A stretch of 64,000 bases of DNA, taken from Streptomyces sp. TG1A-60. GTDB taxonomy: Bacteria > Actinomycetota > Actinomycetes > Streptomycetales > Streptomycetaceae. The notes beneath the pieces are model-generated. The model had not been told where the DNA came from. It worked only from the letters and a program-made list of their open reading frames with translations, and did not search any database. How positions within the stretch are numbered: position 1 is the stretch's first letter; each line of letters starts with the position of its first letter. The stretch spans positions 62,001 through 126,000 of the forward strand of contig NZ_CP147520.1 of the NCBI RefSeq assembly GCF_037201975.1, read 5' to 3'. Position numbers and translations under genes: made by a program. Below, piece after piece: positions 1 to 6,716 of this stretch.

Positions 1-840
1 CACCTCCTTGGCGATGCGGGCGGGCGCCAGGCTGAATATCTCCTCGGCGGCCGACTGTTCGGGGGTGATGCCGCGGCGGCGCATCTCATCGAGCAGTTCT
101 GTCAGGTGGGAGGGATTGCCGTGGCTGGCGACGAGGCAAGCTTCGGTCACGTCGTCGTGTGGAGCGTCTCCGAGCCATACGCTGATCGCTTCGGATACCG
201 CGTCCCTACCCAGGGGTTCCAGCGCGGCGTGCCCGGCGAGCGGTGAGCGGCTGGCGGACAGAAGCAGTTCCTGGGCTTCGCCGGGTACGTCGGGGGCGTT
301 GGCGAGCACCAGCAGGACGCCGCTGCCCTCCAGCCGGTTGACGAGATAGTTGACGAAGCGTAGCGAGGCGGTGTCGGCGTAGTGGGCGTCATCGATGAGC
401 AGCATCAGGGGAGCCGATGCAGAAAGGTTCTTGCAGAGCCAGTAGAGACCGTGCAGGACTCGGTAGAGCCCGCCGTCTTCCTGGGGCGGTGTGCTGATGC
501 CCCCGGGGTTGGCGTAGTCGAAAATGCTGCTGGCGAGAGCCGCGGGACCGGCGAGCAGGTCGCCGCGGTCCGTGCGGTCTGCAGCGCTGAGGCAGTGTTC
601 GAAAAGTTGGCGGACGACGACCCAGACGAATCTCCGCTCCAGCGCGCCCGCCCGCGCGTGGAGCACCTGTAATCCTTCCTTCTCCGCCTCCTGCCGCGCC
701 GCCGCGAGAAGTCGCGTCTTGCCCGCTCCGCGGGCTCCCTCGAAGAGGACAAGCGCGCCGTCACCGCCGCGCGCCTGCCGCACTCCCGCCCGTATGAGTT
801 CCATTTCGCGATCCCGTTCCAGAAGCAGGAATTCCTGCAT
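1..840 (-). CDS. LAL-type LuxR family transcriptional regulator (3' end outside window)
   Basis: This is the N-terminal 280 residues of a large ATP-binding LuxR-family (LAL) regulator, the class that usually activates macrolide and polyene PKS clusters. The protein opens with MQEFLLLERDREMELI. It has a Walker A motif GARGAGKT near residues 35-42 and a Walker B-like LMLLIDDAHYAD near residues 145-156. The tetratricopeptide-like middle and the C-terminal helix-turn-helix would lie beyond position 1. The ATG at 838-840 is chosen because AAGGGG sits about 8 nt upstream; a GTG two codons earlier is possible. Codon 57 is TTA, the rare leucine codon read by the bldA tRNA in Streptomyces, so translation may be developmentally controlled. 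It lies downstream of the P450 gene on the same strand but has its own promoter and a terminator in between. The family assignment is firm; its target is inferred. Confidence 0.9.
   Translation of the reverse strand, partial: MQEFLLLERDREMELIRAGVRQARGGDGALVLFEGARGAGKTRLLAAARQEAEKEGLQVLHARAGALERRFVWVVVRQLFEHCLSAADRTDRGDLLAGPAALASSIFDYANPGGISTPPQEDGGLYRVLHGLYWLCKNLSASAPLMLLIDDAHYADTASLRFVNYLVNRLEGSGVLLVLANAPDVPGEAQELLLSASRSPLAGHAALEPLGRDAVSEAISVWLGDAPHDDVTEACLVASHGNPSHLTELLDEMRRRGITPEQSAAEEIFSLAPARIAKEV
670..672 (-). other. In-frame TTA leucine codon (codon 57 of the LuxR regulator)
   Basis: The coding strand reads GGA TTA CAG in frame with the ATG at 838-840. TTA is very rare in Streptomyces and depends on the bldA leucyl-tRNA. 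Its presence in a pathway regulator is a known way to delay antibiotic synthesis until differentiation. Confidence 0.85.
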
Positions 841-893
841 TGCCACACCCCTTGATGGAAAGTCGAAAAGATCGGGAAGATTCCATAACGGAG

Positions 894-919
894 AAGGCGC
901 ATAGCAAACTATGCGCCTT
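894..919. promoter_or_regulatory. Perfect 11-bp inverted repeat in the LuxR leader
   Basis: AAGGCGCATAG at 894-904 and its exact reverse complement at 909-919 are separated by only four bases. The hairpin lies about 54-80 nt upstream of the LuxR start codon, between the predicted promoter and the gene, so it would be in the untranslated leader. On the plus strand it is followed by TTTT, so it could also stop transcription entering from the left. An operator or an RNA control element are both possible; nothing here decides between them. Confidence 0.55.
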
Positions 920-1033
920 TTGGTGTGTGGATTTTCTATTGTGGCCTTGGTGGTCGTGACACGTTCCCCCGCCCGCATGACGTCGCGCCGATCAGGACTG
1001 GTTCAAAAGTTAACACGTGACGCCACCGTGTGC

Positions 1034-1062
1034 ACTATATGGAGCAGTTAAAGAAGCGTCAA
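1034..1062 (-). promoter_or_regulatory. Sigma-70 (HrdB)-like promoter for the LuxR regulator
   Basis: On the minus strand TTGACG (1057-1062) and TATAGT (1034-1039) are separated by exactly 17 bp. This is close to the consensus for the housekeeping sigma factor. The region is AT-rich compared with its surroundings. Transcription would begin near 1027 and run leftwards to the regulator, giving a leader of about 187 nt that contains the hairpin at 894-919. Confidence 0.65.
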
Positions 1063-1105
1063 GATTGACCTTCCCAATATGGCCAAGGAGGCCGGAAAAT
1101 GACAT

Positions 1106-1139
1106 AGCCACCCCATGTCCTGGCCGACAAGGGGTGGCT
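1106..1139 (-). terminator. Stem-loop terminator after the P450 gene
   Basis: AGCCACCCC (1106-1114) pairs perfectly with GGGGTGGCT (1131-1139) across a 16-nt loop. It begins about 19 nt beyond the P450 stop codon and is followed on the minus strand by a short T-containing stretch. It would separate P450 transcription from the LuxR promoter just downstream. Confidence 0.55.
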
Positions 1140-1157
1140 TGATCCTCACTGACCGGA

Positions 1158-2348
1158 TCAGGCGGGGCGCAGAGAGACCGGAAGCTTGTCGAAGCCCACC
1201 ATTTGCGGGGGGATCGCCCAGGCGAGGTCGCCGTCCCGGTCGACCGTTATCTCCTTGAACCGGTCGAACAGGACGTTCAGGACCAGCCTGGTCTCCAGTC
1301 GGCCCAGGGCGTTTCCGATGCAGTGGTGCGTGCCGAAGCCGAAGCCGAAGTGCCGGCCCTCGCTGCGCCGGTGGACATCGAAGGTCTCGGGGTCGGGGAA
1401 CTGCCGCTCGTCGCGGTTCGCCGAGCAGAAGCTGGCTGCGACGTGCTGGTTCTCCGGGATGACGACCCCGGCCAGCTCCACCTCCCGGGTCGATGCCCGC
1501 AGGCCGGTGGTGATCGGGGGCCGGTGCCGCAGCACTTCCTCGACCGCCTGCGGAATCAGGTCACGATTCTCACGCAGTTCGGCCTGGGCGCCGGGATTCA
1601 GGTCCAGGAGGTCAATCGAGTTGGCAATGGTCATGGTGGTGCTGATATGACCGCCGGCGAACATCACATTCGCGAAGTTGACCGTTTCGTCCTCGGTCAG
1701 CCGGTCGCCGTCGAGTTCGGCGTTGGCGAGCCGGGTGAGCATGTCGTCGGTGTTCTTGTTCTTCCGTTCACGTACCCGTTCCCTCAGGTACGAAATGGCT
1801 TCCTGCTGGAGTTCGCCGAGCGCCTCGAGATATCCCTCCTGTGCCATTTCCTCCGGGGTCACGTTCATGACCTTGCGGGCCCAGTCATAGAAGAGGACGC
1901 GGTCCTCGGCGGGCAGGCCGAGAATCTCCAGGATTACGGCGATGGGTACCGTGTAGGCGAGATCTGCCACGAGGTCCACCTGACCGCGGTCGGCGATCTC
2001 GTCCACGATCTCGTGGGTCAGCCGCACGATCGCTGGCTCGTAGGCCGCGATCGATGCGGGAGTGAACGCCGTGCTGAGGATCTGACGCACTCGGGTGTGC
2101 CGCGGCGGGTCCATCTGCGGCAAGCTTTCCAGTCCGGACTCGGGGAAGCCCATGCGATGCATTTCGGACGAGTAGATCCCCGGGTTCGTCAGGACGTGCC
2201 GGGCGTCGGCGTACCGGTACACCACCCACCAGCCGGTGGCGGGGTCCCGGTGCACGGGATGCTCGTCGCGCATCATGCGGTACCAGTCGTAGATCGCCGG
2301 ATCGTTCACGTTGGGCTGCGGCGGGATCTCGATGCCTGTCGTGGACAT
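1158..2348 (-). CDS. Cytochrome P450 monooxygenase
   Basis: A 396-residue bacterial class I P450, the usual length for a soluble polyketide-tailoring hydroxylase; it would need a separate ferredoxin and reductase, which are not seen here. The heme-binding loop FGFGFGTHHCIG places the cysteine ligand near residue 343. The ExxR motif of helix K (EEVLR) lies near residues 268-272. The I-helix reads FAGGHISTT near residues 228-236: the threonine is kept, but the acidic residue that usually precedes it is missing. The ATG at 2346-2348 is chosen because AAAGGTGATGGG immediately precedes it and the protein then has normal length. It lies 124 nt downstream of the ABC permease on the same strand. The most likely job is post-PKS hydroxylation of the polyketide made by genes A-C; the substrate is inferred from context only. 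Confidence 0.93.
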   Translation of the reverse strand: MSTTGIEIPPQPNVNDPAIYDWYRMMRDEHPVHRDPATGWWVVYRYADARHVLTNPGIYSSEMHRMGFPESGLESLPQMDPPRHTRVRQILSTAFTPASIAAYEPAIVRLTHEIVDEIADRGQVDLVADLAYTVPIAVILEILGLPAEDRVLFYDWARKVMNVTPEEMAQEGYLEALGELQQEAISYLRERVRERKNKNTDDMLTRLANAELDGDRLTEDETVNFANVMFAGGHISTTMTIANSIDLLDLNPGAQAELRENRDLIPQAVEEVLRHRPPITTGLRASTREVELAGVVIPENQHVAASFCSANRDERQFPDPETFDVHRRSEGRHFGFGFGTHHCIGNALGRLETRLVLNVLFDRFKEITVDRDGDLAWAIPPQMVGFDKLPVSLRPA

Positions 2349-2415
2349 CCCATCACCTTTTCCCTGGCGGGCGGGTCGGTCGATGCAGCCTTGCGAGGAG
2401 GCCCCGGGACGCACA

Positions 2416-2431
2416 CTGGGGTATCCCCCAG
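2416..2431. promoter_or_regulatory. CTGGGG palindrome upstream of the P450 gene
   Basis: CTGGGG (2416-2421) and CCCCAG (2426-2431) form a perfect 6-bp dyad around four bases. A further CTGGGG half-site in direct orientation on the minus strand lies about 12 nt away (near 2438-2443). It sits 68-83 nt upstream of the P450 start. From memory it resembles the PAS-LuxR (PimM-type) consensus of CTnGGG/CCCnAG dyads, so it may be a binding site for a LuxR-type activator. It could instead be a weak hairpin between permease and P450. Confidence 0.4.
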
Positions 2432-2472
2432 CATCCACCCCAGAGCCTTCGCCCGACCTCGCCCAAAGAGGC

Positions 2473-3243
2473 TCAGCTGTTGATGTCCCGCCGGTTGAAA
2501 CGCCGCACGCCGAGGCCGAACAGCAGCCCCGAGGCCACCACGAGCACCAGCACGTCCATCCACTGGAAGCCGTGCCGCAGCGGTTCACCGCCGATGTAGT
2601 AGTGGAACGGCGACACGTACGCGAGCCAGTCGGCGCCGAGCTGGCCGGCGAAGGTGTGCAGGGTGTAGGACACCACGCCGATCACGGCACTCGTCACCAG
2701 GACGACCGCCTTGCGGCCGACGGCCGCGCCCAGGCCGATGGCGAGCGCGCCGAAGAGGATCGCCAGCAGGGCCAGGTGGAAGCACTGGGCGAGGAACTCC
2801 AGCGGGGTGATGCTCGTCAGCTCGGAGCCGTTGCGGATGGCCAGCAGGCCGAGCCACACCAGCACCGCAATGCTGAGCGCGCCGGCGATCAGGGCGCCGA
2901 AGCGCTGGACCGTGAGCTGGGTGCGCGTGATGGGGTGGGCGAGAAGCAGGTCGAGCTGGCCGGACTCCTCCTCGGTGGCCACGGCACGGGTGCCCGCGGT
3001 CACGCCGTAGATCATGGCGAGCAGCGGGAGGATGACGCCGAACACGCTGGCGTGCAGGTAGCCCGCTGCGGTCTGGTCGATGTTCAGACCCTCGCGCAGG
3101 GCTTCGGGCAGGTTCGCTGTGTTCTCGCGCTGCGACGGGTACGTGCTGGCGTACACCATGCCGACCACCGCCGTCCCGACCGCCCAGCCGGTCAGGCTCC
3201 GTCGGCTGTCGGAGAGGTACTTGGTGAGGATAGCGGCGCTCAT
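2473..3243 (-). CDS. ABC-2 type transporter permease
   Basis: A 256-residue integral membrane protein with about six hydrophobic segments, typical of the membrane half of drug exporters with a separate ATPase. A short N-terminal MSAAILTKYLSDSRRSL precedes the first membrane segment. A charged cytoplasmic stretch, ATEEESGQLDLLLAHP, is the usual coupling region of ABC-2 permeases. The ATG at 3241-3243 has AAAGGA 8 nt upstream; longer in-frame extensions would run back towards the ATPase gene without a good ribosome site. It follows the ATPase gene by 52 nt, so the two form one transporter. The likely role is export of the polyketide or another toxic compound. The substrate is not visible in the sequence. 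Confidence 0.9.
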   Translation of the reverse strand: MSAAILTKYLSDSRRSLTGWAVGTAVVGMVYASTYPSQRENTANLPEALREGLNIDQTAAGYLHASVFGVILPLLAMIYGVTAGTRAVATEEESGQLDLLLAHPITRTQLTVQRFGALIAGALSIAVLVWLGLLAIRNGSELTSITPLEFLAQCFHLALLAILFGALAIGLGAAVGRKAVVLVTSAVIGVVSYTLHTFAGQLGADWLAYVSPFHYYIGGEPLRHGFQWMDVLVLVVASGLLFGLGVRRFNRRDINS

Positions 3244-3295
3244 CGGTAGTCCTTTGTCCTTTCGGTACGGTTCTCGAGCGGCGACGGCGACACCG

Positions 3296-4225
3296 TCAGG
3301 CTGCGGGTGCCGTCTCGGTGCGGGGCGCATCCTGGGCGCCCGCGTAGTAGCTGTGGAACAGTTCCTCAAGGGCCGGTTCGGTGGCGCGCAGGCTGGTGAC
3401 GGTGTGCTGTGCGAGGGCCTTGATCAGTGCGTCCGGACTGCCGGAGATCTGGCCGGTCAGCGTGGTGCCCGCCGCGTCGAGGCTGAGCCGGTCCGCCCCG
3501 GGCAGGCTCGCGAACGTCCCGGACGGCACCGGCGTCTCGAAGGTGATCTCGATGTCGCGGACGGCGCCGGTGCGCAGGTTGGCCACGGTGTCGAGGGCGG
3601 CTAGACGGCCGTCGCGGATGATGCCGACGCGGTCGGCGACCGCCTCGACCTCGCTCATGATGTGGCTGGACATGAACACGGTCTGGCCGGCGTCCCGGGC
3701 CTCGGCCACCATGCCGAGGAACGTCTGCTGCACCAGCGGGTCGAGTCCGGAGCTGGGCTCATCGAGCACGAGCAGCTCGGGTTTGTGCATGAATGCCTGG
3801 ACGAGGCCGACCTTCTGCCGGTTGCCCTTGGAGAGCTTCTTGATCCTGGTGGCCTGGTCGAGGCCGAGCCGCTCGGCGAGCTCGTCGATGCGTGCCTCGG
3901 GCACACCACCGCGCAGCGCGGCCAGGAAACGCAGATAGCTGCGGACGTTCTGGCGGCCGTCGCACACGAAGTCACCCGCCAGGTAGCCGACCCGGCGGCG
4001 CAGTTCCACCCCGTCCTCCAGCGGACGCAGCCCGAGAACCGTCGCCCGGCCCGACGTGGGCCGGATGAGGTCGACCAGCAGCCGAATCGTGGTGGACTTG
4101 CCGGCCCCGTTCGGGCCGAGGTAGCCGAACACTTCGCCCTGGCGCACGTCGAGGGTGAGGTCGACCAGGCCGCGGCGCGCGCCGTAGGTCTTGGTGAGCT
4201 CCCTGAGCTCGATCACGTTCTCCAT
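3296..4225 (-). CDS. ABC transporter ATP-binding protein (drug-exporter type)
   Basis: A 309-residue nucleotide-binding subunit. Walker A is GPNGAGKST near residues 36-44. The signature is LSKGNRQK (a variant of LSGGQ) near residue 133, Walker B is LLVLDEPSSGLDP near residues 148-160, and the switch histidine is in SSHIMSEVE. The C-terminal 80 residues are the extra domain found in DrrA-like exporters. The ATG at 4223-4225 (MENVIEL) is preferred; an in-frame ATG at 4244-4246 would put the start inside the operator repeats and lacks a ribosome site. It is divergent from the MarR-type gene at 4320, with candidate operators between them, so it is probably repressed by that regulator and induced by its ligand. 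It is paired with the permease at 2473-3243. Confidence 0.93.
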   Translation of the reverse strand: MENVIELRELTKTYGARRGLVDLTLDVRQGEVFGYLGPNGAGKSTTIRLLVDLIRPTSGRATVLGLRPLEDGVELRRRVGYLAGDFVCDGRQNVRSYLRFLAALRGGVPEARIDELAERLGLDQATRIKKLSKGNRQKVGLVQAFMHKPELLVLDEPSSGLDPLVQQTFLGMVAEARDAGQTVFMSSHIMSEVEAVADRVGIIRDGRLAALDTVANLRTGAVRDIEITFETPVPSGTFASLPGADRLSLDAAGTTLTGQISGSPDALIKALAQHTVTSLRATEPALEELFHSYYAGAQDAPRTETAPAA

Positions 4226-4232
4226 GGCACGC

Positions 4233-4301
4233 AACGTATCGAACATTCAGGGATCTGTAAACGTATCGAGTTCTCAGGGTGCTTGGTATGATAAGAACTC
4301 G
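4233..4301. promoter_or_regulatory. Divergent operator region with direct and inverted repeats
   Basis: The pattern AACGTATCGANNNNTCAGGG occurs twice in the same orientation, at 4233-4252 and 4260-4279. In addition CGAGTTCT (4267-4274) is exactly inverted as AGAACTCG (4294-4301). TATGAT at 4287-4292 could be a -10 element for the rightward gene. The whole cluster lies between the divergent ABC ATPase and MarR-type genes, where an autoregulating repressor would bind. Confidence 0.55.
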
Positions 4302-4319
4302 TCAAGATGGAGGGCGTTG

Positions 4320-4793
4320 ATGGACGAGAGGGACACCCAGCTGCGTGAGTGCGCGGAACGGCTCGCGCTGACGCTCGCCCAGAGCGGCATGCAGAGGACC
4401 ACTGCCCGGGTGATGACCGCGCTGCTGTTCACCCAACAAGAAACGATGACCGCCGCCGACCTCTGCGAGGAACTGAAGATCAGCAGCGGCGCCGTCTCCG
4501 GCGCCGTGAACCAGCTCATCCCGACTGGCATGGTCGAGCGTGTACCGGCCCCCGGCAGCCGCCGCGACCACTACCGCTTCCGCGAACACGCGTGGGCGAC
4601 CCTGATGGGCAACCAGAACGCCCTGCTCGACAGCATGTGGAACGCTGCGGCCGAAGGCATCAAGGCCGCGGGCCACGACAGCGTCGCCGGCCGCAGGCTC
4701 GACGAGATGCAGGACTTCTACAGCTTCATGCAACGCGAGATGGCGGCCCTGATCGACAAGTGGCGCCAGCGGTACGACGCCGGCGGCCGCTGA
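4320..4793 (+). CDS. MarR-family transcriptional regulator
   Basis: A 157-residue winged-helix protein. The central part, with LFTQQETMTAADLCEEL followed by ISSGAVSGAVNQL, is the helix-turn-helix. The wing follows at VERVPAPGSRRDHYRF. The C-terminal helices, containing DEMQDFYSFMQREM, would form the dimer interface. The ATG at 4320 is chosen because GGAGGG lies 5-6 nt upstream; longer in-frame starts would cross the operator region. It is transcribed away from the ABC exporter operon. This pairing is common for local repressors that sense the exported drug. Regulation by the repeats at 4233-4301 is inferred from position. Confidence 0.9.
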   Translation: MDERDTQLRECAERLALTLAQSGMQRTTARVMTALLFTQQETMTAADLCEELKISSGAVSGAVNQLIPTGMVERVPAPGSRRDHYRFREHAWATLMGNQNALLDSMWNAAAEGIKAAGHDSVAGRRLDEMQDFYSFMQREMAALIDKWRQRYDAGGR

Positions 4794-4889
4794 ACAGGAC
4801 GGCGCCTTCCGAGATCGGGCAGCAGGACGGGCGCGGCAGTGGCCGTCGTGGGCTGGTGGGGCAGAATCCCGGGGCGGTGAACGTCACCG

Positions 4890-4918
4890 CTAGCTATATA
4901 GCTAGACGCTTCAGGAGG
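4890..4918 (+). promoter_or_regulatory. Orphan 16-bp palindrome followed by a consensus ribosome site, no gene behind it
   Basis: CTAGCTATATAGCTAG (4890-4905) is a perfect palindrome and very AT-rich for this DNA. Eight bases later comes AGGAGG (4913-4918), but the next triplets are ATC CCT TCG AAG AAG TGA, so no reading frame follows. Palindromes of this kind are typical operators overlapping the promoter of small regulator genes. The rest of 4794-5096 shows no gene; there is only a short hairpin at 4943-4959. Confidence 0.5.
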
Positions 4919-5096
4919 CGCATCCCTTCGAAGAAGTGATCTGCCCCGCCTTTTGGGGCGCGTCACCCAGAGCCTGGCTCGACCAAGTCCCGGGCCCCCT
5001 GGGCAGTGGTCGACACCGCCTGCGACGGTCCAGGCGCGTGGGGCCGGCCAGTGCCCGCCCCGTTGCCTAATCGCTCGGTGGGACTACCCTGCCGAC

Positions 5097-5204
5097 GTGG
5101 CCTCCGTCTATCGCGACGCGGCGCACCAACAGCGGGTGCGGAACTGGTGTCTCGAGCGGCTCGGTGAGTGGGATGTGCCGCACCTCCGCCATGAGGTCCC
5201 GACG
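5097..5204 (+). pseudogene. Alpha/beta-hydrolase N-terminal remnant
   Basis: From the GTG at 5097 the frame reads ASVYRDAAHQQRVRNWC and then WDVPHLRHEVPTTAG. I recognise this as the start of a family of actinomycete alpha/beta hydrolases. After about 36 residues the similarity stops abruptly and the same frame continues into an unrelated integrase-like sequence. No nucleophile elbow or other catalytic motif is left. The assignment is from memory of the family and should be treated as tentative. Confidence 0.45.
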
Positions 5205-5600
5205 ACCGCCGGAGTCGCCCGCCGCCCCGGCGGCATCGTCGCCGGTGCCCTGCAGTACCGCCACCAGTGCATCCAGATGTTCGAGGGCTACTCGGGCTTC
5301 CGCGACGAGGTCGAGGCCGAAGAAGCCCTCGCGCGTGGCCAACTGCTCGCCGACATGGGCACCGATGGCGACCGCCTGTCTCTGACCGGCCCGGCCGGTG
5401 CGGAGGCTGAAGCGCGGCTCGCTGAGTTCGCCCGCCATGCCGTCTTCGACGGACAGGTCGTCACTGACGAGGTCCGGCTGCGCCGCATCGTCACCCGCCA
5501 CGACCCGCACCTGTACCCGGGCACCTTCCTCACCCGCGTCTACAACCCCGAACGCGCCCTGTGCCGCACACCCTCCGGCTCCACCGAGACACCAGAGGCG
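5205..5600 (+). pseudogene. Integrase-like C-terminal fragment
   Basis: The frame continues from the hydrolase remnant with GGIVAGALQYRHQCIQMFEGYSG, later LYPGTFLTRVYNPERALC. Streptomyces proteins annotated as integrases of mobile elements carry such a C-terminal region, ending with a PG...C...ALC signature. The front part with a recombinase catalytic domain is absent. It is fused in frame to the hydrolase fragment upstream and runs into ligase-like sequence downstream, so it is a relic rather than a working gene. The family call is moderately secure. Confidence 0.5.
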
Positions 5601-5605
5601 GATGG

Positions 5606-5746
5606 GTCTCGCGCCATCCCCTTCGCGCGTCCCGGAAACGTGCTGATCCAGTCCCGCCGGGCTGGGACCTGACCCCGACATCGCCGCGGCGGCGACCGGC
5701 CTGGGCGAGGCGCTTGTCATGGACGGCGAGCTCGTCTGCGACGGAT
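5606..5746 (+). pseudogene. ATP-dependent DNA ligase N-terminal remnant
   Basis: RAIPFARPGNVLIQSRR is read in one frame. After a frame slip near 5660 come WDLTP and DIAAAATGLGEALVMDGEL in another frame, then a stop. These resemble the part of LigD/LigC-type ATP-dependent ligases just after the active-site lysine, where a RSR motif and a DGE motif follow each other. The lysine region itself is missing. A C-terminal piece of the same type of protein occurs on the same strand at about 7200-7345. Confidence 0.5.
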
Positions 5747-6031
5747 GACCGTCATCTCGCCTGGACGTGGGCATGACAGATGAAGGCCTGAGGGCTTCCT
5801 TTCGGAAGGCTGGAGACGCAGGAGAATGGTGTCGAGCGGTCCGCCGCTGAGACCTGCTCACCGGGGGCATGGTAGGACCGAGCCAGGTATCGCCGGCCTG
5901 CTCGACCACCTCGGTGGACAGGATCTGCGGCGGCTTCGAGTGGCCGGTCGGCCCGAGCCCGTTCGTGCTGCGCCGAGGCGAACGAACCGCGCACGTGGGC
6001 TACAACGCCCACTGGCAGGAGGCGGCGGGTG
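5747..6031. other. Region without a recognisable gene
   Basis: No convincing gene. On the plus strand at 5923-6030 a stretch containing GFEWPVGPSPFVLRRGER and HVGYNAHWQEA looks protein-like in composition. It has no start signal, and I cannot place it in a family; it may be another gene relic. Confidence 0.4.
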
Positions 6032-6358
6032 TTACTTCTCGGCCGTACCAGGTTCCCTGCTGAGGGACTCCTGGTAGGCGTCCGCATAGGTGCGCGAGTC
6101 CTTGACCAGGTCGTCGCAGAACGCGGCGACGTCGTTGCCGATGAGTTCCAGGACCCCCTTGCCCGCGGCAGCGCCTTCCTCAAAGAAGTCGACGATCCCG
6201 GGGAGCAGGGGCCCGTCAGGCAGGTCGATCGGTCCGACCTTGAACAGGTACTTCTGCATCTCCTTGTAGACGATCTGGTAGTCCTGCGGGAGCGCCTTGA
6301 CCCGAGCCATGTGCGCCCGCCACTGCTTCTTGCCCTCGATGATGTCCTGGATGCTCAC
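6032..6358 (-). CDS. DUF1048 family protein (second copy in operon)
   Basis: A 108-residue, mostly helical, soluble protein beginning SIQDIIEGKKQWRAHM. It carries the conserved segments KALPQDYQIVYKEMQKYLF and IVDFFEEGAAAGKGVLEL of the DUF1048 family, whose biochemical function is unknown to me. The start codon is GTG at 6356-6358. It lies one base after the TGA of the preceding gene, so translation is probably coupled. It is the last gene of the PadR-DUF1048-DUF1048 operon. Members of this family usually travel with PadR regulators, and that is the only functional clue. Confidence 0.88.
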   Translation of the reverse strand: MSIQDIIEGKKQWRAHMARVKALPQDYQIVYKEMQKYLFKVGPIDLPDGPLLPGIVDFFEEGAAAGKGVLELIGNDVAAFCDDLVKDSRTYADAYQESLSREPGTAEK

Positions 6359-6359
6359 G

Positions 6360-6716
6360 TCAGCCTCCCAGCCGGCTCAGCTTCTTTGCGACGTTCCTGT
6401 TCAACTGCTCGCGCCACCGGTCGCGATAGGTTCGAGCCCCCTCTCCACCCGCCAGCGCGGTGCAGAAGCCCGGGATGTCGTCGCCGAGCACCTCCTGGAC
6501 GCTCTGCCCGTCCGCCGCTGCCACTTCGAGCAGCCCCAGGGCGGCGTCGAGGATCGGCATCAGGTTGCGGCCGGTGAAGTCCCCATAGGGGAAGAGGTGG
6601 GCGATGATCTGCCCCCAGGCCGCCCGGTAGTCGTCCGGCAGGGCCTCGGCCCGGGCTTCGAACGCCTTCCAATCCCTGGTGAGATCGCTGCCTGTGATCT
6701 TCTCCCAGAAGTTCAT
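6360..6716 (-). CDS. DUF1048 family protein (first copy in operon)
   Basis: A 118-residue protein beginning MNFWEKITGSDLTRDWKAF, with the family core DDYRAAWGQIIAHLFPYGD and a conserved VLGDDIPGFC near the C-terminus. It is clearly related in pattern to the downstream 108-residue gene, so the pair probably arose by duplication or acts as a heteromer. The ATG at 6714-6716 overlaps the stop codon of the PadR gene as ATGA, showing tight translational coupling. A G-rich ribosome site lies inside the end of the PadR gene. The function is unknown. Confidence 0.88.
   Translation of the reverse strand: MNFWEKITGSDLTRDWKAFEARAEALPDDYRAAWGQIIAHLFPYGDFTGRNLMPILDAALGLLEVAAADGQSVQEVLGDDIPGFCTALAGGEGARTYRDRWREQLNRNVAKKLSRLGG

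Noticed and set aside
405..902. A minus-strand open frame of 165 residues
   Set aside because: It overlaps the LuxR regulator in another frame; only the frame from 838-840 shows Walker motifs.
1203..2483. A plus-strand open frame of 426 residues
   Set aside because: It lies opposite the P450 gene, has no ribosome site or recognisable motif, and only mirrors the P450 codon bias.
4191..4319. A longer N-terminus for the MarR-type regulator
   Set aside because: It would run through the divergent operators and lacks a ribosome site; the ATG at 4320 has one and gives normal family length.
4953..5672. A single intact 239-residue gene
   Set aside because: The frame is a patchwork of unrelated family fragments with no complete domain, so I treat it as relics.
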